IMG/VR virus record: IMGVR_UViG_3300005559_000021
Coordinates: 1-24,356 of that record
From: a virus
Direction: 5' to 3' (one strand)
DNA: 24,356 bases
Shown: positions 20,776 to 24,356 of the stretch, piece by piece
Position numbering within the stretch: the first letter of the stretch is position 1
Layout of the letters: every line of letters starts with the position of its first letter
Notes under the pieces: model-generated
Database searches by the model: none
Seen by the model: the letters and a program-made list of their open reading frames with translations, nothing else
What the model was told of the DNA's origin: nothing
Program-made: the position numbers and the translations under genes

Positions 20776-21614
20776 GCACAAGCACGCCCACAGTCGCGGT
20801 CTCGTCGGAGAAACCCAAAGCTAGGGAGTCCTTGTCCGAAGCCGAAGCCGCCGAACTTCAGAAGCAAGAGAAGTTACTCGCGGCTGGATTCAAATCAATA
20901 CGCGATTGCGCGTCCGCGCTTCGCGTCATCCGGGACAAAAAACTTTATCGCGGCGGATTTGATTCCTTCGAGGAATACTGCGAAGCGAAGTGGCACCGCG
21001 AGCGGACCTCCATTTTCTACCTGCTGAAGTCCGAAGAACAGCGGGAAGAGATGTTGAAAATTTTCAACATGGCAGGGGAGGAGAAAGCCGCTGAACTCGT
21101 CCAGGATTTGTCCGCCAGCGGCGTCCGCGAACTCGTAAAGGTCGAACCGGGGAACCGGATCAAAGTTTTCGAGCAGGCGGTCCAGCAAAGCAACGGAGAA
21201 CCGCCCACGGCGCAAACAATCAGGTCATTCATTGACGCTGGCCTAAAGGCGAGCAAAGCCGTCGAGGCGGAACTTGGACTTACCGGCGAATCGACCAAGC
21301 CGAAGAAGTCCAGGAGAAACTCCAGGCGCGGCCGGCTCAGCAAAAAAGAACTGATGGAAATGGATCGCGAGGAGCAGCGATTTGCGGATTCGATCAGCAA
21401 GCCGCGTCGGAAGCGCGGAGCCAAACCGCCGTCAAAGGACAATGCCGAGGCGCATTTGTCCGATTACGACGAATGGCAGGACGCCCGCGCGGCACGGTGG
21501 CAAAAGGATTTCGGCGCGCGGGCATGGCGCGCTTACAACGCGCAGGTGTTCGAGATCCTGCGCGAAGTTCGCGGCTGGTGGGAAAATCGGATCAAAGCGG
21601 AGTTTGTCAAATGA
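20772..21614 (+). CDS. Probable DNA-binding protein with SFEEYC motif
   Basis: 280 residues from ATG 20772 (ATGA overlap; GGAGGCGGG upstream). Residues 40-85 read AALRVIRDKKLYR-type sequence leading to FDSFEEYCEAKWHRERTSIF, i.e. the 'AL..Ird.kLYr....sFEeYc..rWg..rs.~Y.l' pattern found in many plasmid and phage proteins next to partition, methylase or nuclease genes, likely a winged-helix or HTH-like DNA-binding unit. A Lys/Arg-rich linker (KPKKSRRNSRRGRLSKKELM) and a C-terminal helical part (DEWQDARAARWQKDFGARAW) follow. Not a ParB nuclease by motif. Related in style to the DUF3102-like protein at 5524-6081. Confidence 0.65.
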   Translation: MSTSTPTVAVSSEKPKARESLSEAEAAELQKQEKLLAAGFKSIRDCASALRVIRDKKLYRGGFDSFEEYCEAKWHRERTSIFYLLKSEEQREEMLKIFNMAGEEKAAELVQDLSASGVRELVKVEPGNRIKVFEQAVQQSNGEPPTAQTIRSFIDAGLKASKAVEAELGLTGESTKPKKSRRNSRRGRLSKKELMEMDREEQRFADSISKPRRKRGAKPPSKDNAEAHLSDYDEWQDARAARWQKDFGARAWRAYNAQVFEILREVRGWWENRIKAEFVK

Positions 21615-21889
21615 CTGCCGACGAAGCTCAAAGAGAAATTGTTGAGGCGCTTTTCAACGTCGCCAAGCATGCGGCGCCGCATGAGTTCCAGGTTTTTTTC
21701 GCCGGCATCATCAGCAACGTGGTCGGCAACATGAGCGAAGACTGCTGGCGGGAATTCCGAAAAATAAAGCCGTGCGGGACCGTTGGTTGCGACTGTCACC
21801 TTATCATGCCGATTGTAATGCAAGCCCTCGAAGCGCTTCGCGAGGATCACCGGAACCATCTGTCCGAAACAAAAACACTCAGCGCGTGA
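21611..21889 (+). CDS. Hypothetical protein
   Basis: 92 residues from ATG 21611 (ATGA overlap). Helical, with FFAGIISNVVGNMSEDCWRE and a Cys/His cluster CGTVGCDCHLIMPIVMQALE followed by ALREDHRNHLSE. The C-x4-C-x-C-H cluster may bind metal. I recognise the '..C.CH...mpv....~alRedH..h' style from other phages but no function is known. Confidence 0.6.
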   Translation: MTADEAQREIVEALFNVAKHAAPHEFQVFFAGIISNVVGNMSEDCWREFRKIKPCGTVGCDCHLIMPIVMQALEALREDHRNHLSETKTLSA

Positions 21890-21890
21890 A

Positions 21891-22184
21891 ATGGGCAAGG
21901 TCCGCATAATTCAAAAGCTGTGCCCGGAGCGGCACTGCATCGTCGCGGCGGCCTACGTCGAAGGAGAGGAAATCTCCGAGAGCGTGAAAGCCATGCTCGC
22001 GCAGATAGAGGCGGGACTCGGCGCCCACCCGTGGTGTGGCATCTGCGGCTCGGCGGCTCTGCGGTGGGAAGACTCTGCCACGCGATTCGACACGATGGAG
22101 GAAGCGCGGCCCTGGCTGGAAAAAACGCAGGCCGCGAATCTGGCCGCGATGCGGCTCTTCTCGGCACAGCCCAAACCCAATTGA
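21891..22184 (+). CDS. Hypothetical protein with CxxC (WCGICGS)
   Basis: 97 residues from ATG 21891, one base after the previous stop. RIIQKLCPERHCIVAAAYVE, then AHPWCGICGSAALRWEDSAT and FDTMEEARPWLEKTQAANLA. The 'kLCPeRH......Y......NPWCglCgs....E...t.f.tmeeA...l...e.aNl' pattern belongs to a phage family of unknown function, probably zinc-binding through the CPxxH and CxxC pairs. The stop overlaps the next start. Confidence 0.65.
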   Translation: MGKVRIIQKLCPERHCIVAAAYVEGEEISESVKAMLAQIEAGLGAHPWCGICGSAALRWEDSATRFDTMEEARPWLEKTQAANLAAMRLFSAQPKPN

Positions 22185-22567
22185 CTGTGGGCATCTCCCA
22201 ATTTCAACTGGACGCGATGCTGTCGCGGATGGCGCACAACAAGGCGCGTCGCAATGGAGATCCGGAACCGGAGGCGCAACCAGCCGAGCGCGAGCGCGGA
22301 CTCCACGACGAAATTCTTTTGGCGTGTTCCGAGCGCGGTTGGCTCGTCATCCATTCGAGAATGGATCTGCCTTCCACTGTCGGCATCGGCACAGCCGACT
22401 TCGTCATACTCGCCGACGGAGGACGGACGCTGCTGGTCGAGGCCAAGGCGCGAAACGGGAAGCCGACGGCGGCTCAACTCGCCTGGCTCGCCTGGGCGAA
22501 GAAGCTCGGACACCGGGGCGCGGTCGTGCGCTCGCTCGCGGAGTTTTTGAAGTTTGTGGAGGAATGA
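22181..22567 (+). CDS. VRR-NUC domain nuclease
   Basis: 128 residues from TTG 22181 (TTGA overlap with the previous stop); GTG 22187 is a close alternative. The VRR-NUC fold (PD-(D/E)XK type, Holliday-junction-resolvase-like) is shown by ERGLHDEILLACSERGWLVI (helix with the first acidic residue, Glu44), VGIGTADFVI (67-76) with Asp73, LLVEAKARNG (84-93) with Glu87 and Lys89, and TAAQLAWLAWAKKLG (96-110) with Gln99. These residues match the active site. Phage stand-alone VRR-NUC proteins are thought to resolve branched DNA. It sits directly before a methyltransferase fragment. Confidence 0.88.
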   Translation: MTVGISQFQLDAMLSRMAHNKARRNGDPEPEAQPAERERGLHDEILLACSERGWLVIHSRMDLPSTVGIGTADFVILADGGRTLLVEAKARNGKPTAAQLAWLAWAKKLGHRGAVVRSLAEFLKFVEE

Positions 22568-22776
22568 TTCCCTCGCTCCAAATCCTTCAAGGCGACGCGC
22601 TCCAGGTCCTGAAAACTTTGGCGTCGGATTCGGTTCATTGCGTCGTTACCAGCCCGCCGTTTTGGGGCCTGCGAGATTACGGAACGGCGCAGTGGGACGG
22701 GGGCGATCTGGCGTGCGACCACAACGCCCGAAGCGGCGACTTGCGCTTCACGCATCCCGGTCTCACGCTCGCCTGA
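22564..22776 (+). pseudogene. Truncated DNA methyltransferase, N-terminal fragment
   Basis: 70 residues from ATG 22564 (ATGA overlap, GGAGG adjacent). LQGDALQVLKTLASDSVHCV followed by VTSPPFWGLRDYG is the start of an N4-cytosine/N6-adenine DNA methyltransferase: the SPPFWGLRDYG box is catalytic motif IV. WDGGDLACDH follows, as in full-length homologues, then TRSGDL-like sequence unrelated to the family and a stop at 22774-22776. Complete enzymes are usually well over 200 residues with a SAM-binding FxGxG motif, which is absent here. The fragment ends 25 bases before the next virion gene, so a deletion probably joined the two. Unlikely to be active. Confidence 0.7.
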
Positions 22777-22778
22777 TT

Positions 22779-22811
22779 GTTGACCCCCGCCCGTTGCCGA
22801 CATGGCAACGG
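22779..22811 (+). promoter_or_regulatory. Start-site element: GTTGAC box and start-codon hairpin
   Basis: GTTGAC (22779-22784) lies 17 bases before ATG 22802. A perfect eight-base stem, CCGTTGCC (22791-22798) and GGCAACGG (22804-22811), encloses the loop GACAT; the G of ATG opens the 3' arm. No Shine-Dalgarno sequence. It marks the switch from accessory genes back to virion genes. Confidence 0.55.
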
Positions 22812-23167
22812 CAATAGCAACGGACCTGGGCGACATAGTCGCCCTCCAACTGGAATCGCTGGCATTGAGCGAAAGCTCGATGCGCTGCTCGATCATCTGG
22901 GCGGGCGACGAATATCCGTGCGTCGGCGGCCCTGAATTCGGCGGCAAGAAACTTGAATCGGGCGGCTTCCGGCTCACTGCCAAAGTGGTCGTCAAAGTCC
23001 GCGTCGAGGTGTTCCCCGACGGCGTCGGCATCCCGCAGGAGAAACAGACGCTCCAATACAAGCGCAACTTTTCAGCCGAGCCGAAGCTCTACCGGATTGA
23101 CTCAGTGACCAACGCTTACGGCGCGTGGCTTGAGTTGCACCTCGAGGACCCGGCACAGGGGGCGTGA
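22802..23167 (+). CDS. Probable head-tail joining protein
   Basis: 121 residues from ATG 22802. The sequence ATDLGDIVALQLESLALSES, then AGDEYPCVGGPEFGGKKLES and GGFRLTAKVVVKVRVEVF, with KQTLQYKRNFSAEPKLYRID near the end, is a beta-rich protein resembling the small attachment proteins (lambda gpFII or related) encoded before tail completion genes. The family is common in tailed phages; the precise step is inferred. Its stop overlaps the following open frame (GTGA 23164-23167). Confidence 0.6.
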   Translation: MATAIATDLGDIVALQLESLALSESSMRCSIIWAGDEYPCVGGPEFGGKKLESGGFRLTAKVVVKVRVEVFPDGVGIPQEKQTLQYKRNFSAEPKLYRIDSVTNAYGAWLELHLEDPAQGA

Positions 23168-23568
23168 TGAATAATACAAGTCGGACAGCGTCCAAATTTT
23201 GTTCGGCAAGGCAAGCTGTGGCGTGGCACGGCCAGGCACGGTCGGGCGTGCTGTGGCAAGGCAGGATTTGGCGCAGAGCTAAAACTCTGCGCCTTTGCTT
23301 TTTTATCTGTTCGTCAATTGCGCTTGTAGGCTGCGCTCATTTTTCATCCCGGCAAACGGAGACATCACTCGACGGCACGCAGCGCACAACGAGAATTTCA
23401 GTCTTAACTTTCTTCGACGCGCACAATGACCTGGCCAAATTGCGCGCTTCGACGACCGACAGAACTCAGAATTTGAATCTGGCCGGCCTGAACGAGAACG
23501 CTTCGAGCACCAACGCGGTCAAGATGCTGGAACTCATCGCGGCAATCGTCGGAACGGTGGCGAAATGA
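23167..23568 (+). CDS. Lipoprotein gene with a disturbed 5' end
   Basis: The frame from ATG 23167 (or GTG 23164) gives 133 residues. The convincing part starts near residue 41: LRLCFFICSSIALVGCAHFS is a lipoprotein signal with lipobox LVGC (Cys codon at 23332), followed by QTETSLDGTQRTTRISVLTF, DAHNDLAKLRASTTDRTQNL and NENASSTNAVKMLELIAAIV. I remember similar phage lipoproteins ('GCa.f....QTdtS...g...R.I.T......s.LA..Ka..tdkTQ...v..L'). The first 40 residues are encoded by GGCA repeats and a terminator hairpin and are probably not part of the ancestral protein; no ATG, GTG or TTG lies between them and the signal. Could be a lysis (spanin-like) or exclusion protein. Confidence 0.5.
   Translation: MNNTSRTASKFCSARQAVAWHGQARSGVLWQGRIWRRAKTLRLCFFICSSIALVGCAHFSSRQTETSLDGTQRTTRISVLTFFDAHNDLAKLRASTTDRTQNLNLAGLNENASSTNAVKMLELIAAIVGTVAK
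23205..23266 (+). repeat. Degenerate GGCAAGGCA-type short repeats
   Basis: A 60-base stretch made of variants of GGCA(A/C/T)(G): GGCAAGGCAAG, TGGCGTGGCACGGCCAGGC, TGTGGCAAGGCAGG. The low-complexity pattern suggests slippage-driven growth. It ends four bases before the terminator stem. Confidence 0.55.
23270..23304 (+). terminator. Rho-independent terminator inside the lipoprotein frame
   Basis: GGCGCAGAG (23270-23278) and CTCTGCGCC (23285-23293) form a perfect nine-base stem with loop CTAAAA, followed by TTTGCTTTTTT. It lies within the open frame of the lipoprotein gene, immediately before the signal-peptide codons. Confidence 0.75.
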
Positions 23569-24245
23569 GCGAGGGATGGGACCAGTCCGAATTTGATGCC
23601 GCGCTCAAAGACTACATCGCAGTGAGCAGACATACCGCTGCTGAAATCATCAATCGGAAGGCGTTCTTCATTGCGAGGAAGGCGTTGTGGTTCACCGTTA
23701 AATCTGACCCCGGCGAAATCCGTTCCCGCCTCAACCGCTCGATCACCGTCGAGCGCACAACGGCGAGCGGCCGCACGGAACTTTCCACTGGGCCGTTCGG
23801 GGCAATCCTCATCAATTCGCGGCTCGGCAAAAAGGGCGAGCCCGGACTTTCCGGACCGGCGATGCGCGAGGCGCTTGTGCGTCTCATCGCCGCCCGCGTT
23901 CGGTCAGTCGCATTCCTGAAAGCGGGCTGGTTGCCGGCAATCCGGATCCTCGACCGCATCGTGAACGACAAGGAGGGCGCGGCGCCATTCCCGCCAGAGG
24001 CGAACCGAATGGCATGGAGTCCCAAACAGATCGGCGACGCCGTGCCGGCGAAGCCGGGCGACCTCCCCTTCGCGACCATCGTGAACGCGGCCATTGCCGA
24101 GCACGACAAGAAGGGCGCGCTCCAGATTTACGGCTCGCGCGCGCTCGACACGGCATTCTATGACGAGGCCGCCTCAATGACCGAGGAAACAGCCCGGCGG
24201 CTGCAGAAAGATGCGGACAAAGTGAACGCGGTGCTAATGAGTTAG
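23565..24245 (+). CDS. Tail completion or HK97 gp10-like protein
   Basis: 226 residues from ATG 23565 (ATGA overlap with the lipoprotein gene). QSEFDAALKDYIAVSRHTAA and EIINRKAFFIARKALWFTVK, followed by SRLNRSITVERTTASGRTEL, follow the HK97 gp10/minor tail pattern (N-terminal helices with an 'A..i...Ak...p.' stretch, then a beta domain). The C-terminal part is helical (ASMTEETARRLQKDADKVNA). Encoded after the joining protein, as tail completion genes are. Family level only; sequence motifs are weak. It ends in TAG at 24243-24245. Confidence 0.5.
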   Translation: MSEGWDQSEFDAALKDYIAVSRHTAAEIINRKAFFIARKALWFTVKSDPGEIRSRLNRSITVERTTASGRTELSTGPFGAILINSRLGKKGEPGLSGPAMREALVRLIAARVRSVAFLKAGWLPAIRILDRIVNDKEGAAPFPPEANRMAWSPKQIGDAVPAKPGDLPFATIVNAAIAEHDKKGALQIYGSRALDTAFYDEAASMTEETARRLQKDADKVNAVLMS

Positions 24246-24356
24246 CCCGTTGGCGTGGGCGGTTGAATAGTAGTCTTACGGTTACTGCGCTTATTGTTTG
24301 CCTGTTCTTTCCGCGTCGCCCATTTGCAATTGTTCGGCTCGTAGTCGCCGTCGTTA
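24242..24356 (-). CDS. HNH homing-type endonuclease, C-terminal part (partial)
   Basis: On the minus strand an open frame enters from the right edge and reads NDGDYEPNNCKWATRKEQAN then NKRSNRKTTIQPPTPTG before TAA (complement of 24242-24244). 'DGdYePnNCkWATrkEQanNkRsNR' is the diagnostic C-terminal end of HNH endonucleases of the NUMOD/AP2-linked type: the Cys-x-Trp-Ala-Thr segment follows the catalytic HNH fold. The stop codon overlaps the TAG of the convergent tail gene by three bases. The catalytic region lies outside the window. Confidence 0.8.
   Translation of the reverse strand, partial: NDGDYEPNNCKWATRKEQANNKRSNRKTTIQPPTPTG

Noticed and set aside
1-24356. tRNA genes, CRISPR arrays, integrase and attachment sites
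   Set aside because: None seen: no cloverleaf with CCA-proximal pattern, no regularly spaced repeats, no tyrosine or serine recombinase motifs.

Overview
This window is a contiguous piece of a tailed double-stranded DNA phage or prophage, probably with siphovirus-like (lambda-type) head genes. It carries a recombination module on the left and a complete packaging and head module on the right. Nearly all genes lie on the + strand and are tightly packed. Most early genes overlap by ATGA or GTGA, where the stop of one gene is the start of the next. No integrase, repressor, replicative polymerase, lysozyme, tRNA or CRISPR is visible, so lifestyle cannot be decided. The DNA is GC-rich. Two signal-peptide proteins, a lipoprotein and a near-consensus sigma-54 promoter point to a Gram-negative type of host. 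Several small families resemble phage proteins I associate with Verrucomicrobiota-like hosts, but that assignment is from memory and weak.

Layout. 1-3567: early operon with an ERF single-strand annealing protein (86-853) and a YqaJ-type exonuclease (1219-1857), the usual two-component recombination pair, among small proteins of unknown function. Two of these small genes look broken (850-1013 by a frameshift, 1854-2135 by an amber codon). 3568-4327: an AT-richer insert with an HNH endonuclease. 4324-6081: more small genes, interrupted at 4531-4620 by a leader holding a sigma-54-type promoter and a hairpin over the ribosome binding site; the last gene is DUF3102-like. 6082-6673: a largely non-coding stretch ending in two tandem palindromes just before the terminase gene. 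6674-12741: small terminase, a methylase-like protein, large terminase, two small proteins, a gpW-like connector and the portal. 12749-16579: five or six fibre-like or decoration-like proteins, including one with about ten 21-residue repeats and one with a signal peptide, placed between portal and protease. 16584-18946: S49 head protease, scaffold and major capsid protein. 18967-19941: small proteins, one secreted and one membrane-bound. 19942-20451: a poorly coding region with a strong terminator and possible structured RNA. 20452-22776: an accessory cassette of early-type genes (VRR-NUC nuclease, 'SFEEYC' protein) ending in a truncated DNA methyltransferase. 22802-24245: head-tail joining and tail completion genes around a lipoprotein gene. 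24242-24356: the tail of an HNH endonuclease on the minus strand, running off the window.

Most unusual signal. Late genes nearly all lack a Shine-Dalgarno sequence, whereas many early and accessory genes have one. At four late starts (10781, 15365, 17509, 22802) the hexamer GTTGAC lies exactly 17, 16, 17 and 17 nt upstream of the ATG. At five late starts (10781, 14267, 17509, 18967, 22802) a perfect or nearly perfect stem-loop encloses the start codon, usually with the G of ATG opening the 3' arm. This looks like a recurring start-site element for late-gene control and I do not know a named equivalent.
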